From the NCBI GenBank assembly GCA_015487405.1, contig WFPV01000228.1, forward strand, positions 1 to 5,836: DNA of 5,836 nt, given 5' to 3'. The stretch is from Aquifex sp. Lineage in GTDB: Bacteria; Aquificota; Aquificia; Aquificales; Aquificaceae. The translations under genes and the position numbers were made by a program. This document shows positions 5,686-5,836 of the stretch, piece after piece. The notes beneath the pieces were generated by a model. The model was not told the origin of the DNA and did no database searches. It was given only the letters and a program-made list of their open reading frames with translations. Position 1 is the first letter of the stretch. The number at the start of each line of letters is the position of its first letter.

Positions 5686-5836
5686 GGTAGTTCACGAATG
5701 AGATGAGAGGAAAATAAGAAAATATGAGATGTCCGGAGTGTGGAAGCGAAAAAGTAGTAAAGGACGGAAAACAACGTGGAAAGCAAACTTACTTATGTAA
5801 AGTATGCCAAAGAAGATTTACTCCAGGTGCAACAAA
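5686..5836 (+). mobile_element. Insertion sequence, left end, apparently intact (cut by window end)
   Basis: The left boundary is placed where similarity to the decayed copy at 4562 begins (GGTAGTT). Upstream of that point the two loci share nothing. A 38-base leader precedes the transposase start. The right end, any target duplication and the full inverted repeats lie beyond the window, so the boundary is an inference from one pairwise comparison. Confidence 0.65.
5724..5836 (+). CDS. Transposase N-terminus with zinc ribbon (cut by window end)
   Basis: Thirty-seven codons are present. The protein begins MRCPECGSEKVVKDGKQRG and continues with YLCKVCQRRFTP. The two CxxC pairs, Cys3/Cys6 and Cys25/Cys28, form a zinc ribbon, the DNA-binding head found in IS1 InsA-type and related transposases (compare the IS1 pattern CPSC...VVRNGK...YLCSHC). 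The downstream helix-turn-helix and DDE catalytic domain are outside the window. The ribosome binding site is weak: GAGAGGA lies about 14 bases upstream of the ATG, which suits the low expression usual for transposases. The reading frame is open with no sign of decay, unlike the copy on the other side of ssrA. The exact family cannot be decided from this fragment. Confidence 0.82.
   Translation, partial: MRCPECGSEKVVKDGKQRGKQTYLCKVCQRRFTPGAT

Noticed and set aside
4562..5745. Similar 60-base segments on both sides of ssrA read as attachment sites of an integrated island
   Set aside because: The match is imperfect, includes a transposase start codon and zinc-ribbon codons, and does not overlap the ssrA 3' end. 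Two insertion-sequence left ends explain it better.

Overview
The window looks like chromosomal DNA from a hyperthermophilic, hydrogen-oxidising bacterium of the Aquificales, most likely Aquifex or a close relative. The grounds are an oxygen-tolerant membrane-bound [NiFe] hydrogenase, Lys/Glu-rich proteins with AGA/AGG and ATA codons, a very GC-rich tmRNA in AT-richer surroundings, and a tmRNA tag (APEAELALAA) that matches my recollection of the Aquifex tag. The species assignment is inference; no search was run.

Left part (1-1850, minus strand): a hydrogenase operon read leftward. A clear sigma-70-type promoter (TTGACC-N18-TATCAT) precedes the small subunit (Tat signal, Fe-S clusters, C-terminal membrane anchor). 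The large subunit follows 13 bases later and runs off the window. The small subunit has the two extra cysteines that define the [4Fe-3S] proximal cluster of oxygen-tolerant enzymes.

Middle (about 1890-4455, plus strand): first a DnaQ-like DEDDh exonuclease broken by three frameshifts, with all of its catalytic residues still readable. Then comes a tight three-gene cluster: hemB (porphobilinogen synthase, tetrapyrrole synthesis), an unrecognised 114-residue protein whose GTG start overlaps the hemB stop, and a short glyoxalase-II-like metallo-beta-lactamase-fold hydrolase that overlaps the 114-residue gene. The overlaps point to one translationally coupled operon.

Right part (4456-5836): a gene-poor, AT-rich stretch. 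Positions 4562 to about 5219 carry a decayed insertion sequence: its left end aligns with the start of a second, apparently intact copy at 5686, and pieces of transposase can be read in different frames. Between the two copies, on the minus strand, lies the tmRNA gene ssrA (5282-5624) with its own strong promoter (TTGACA-N17-TATTAT). The intact element starts only 15 bases upstream of the ssrA -35 box and is cut by the window edge after 37 transposase codons.

I see no CRISPR array, toxin-antitoxin pair or obvious new defence system. The less ordinary items are the three-break exonuclease pseudogene, the unknown coupled gene behind hemB, and the two insertion-sequence copies of different age flanking ssrA.
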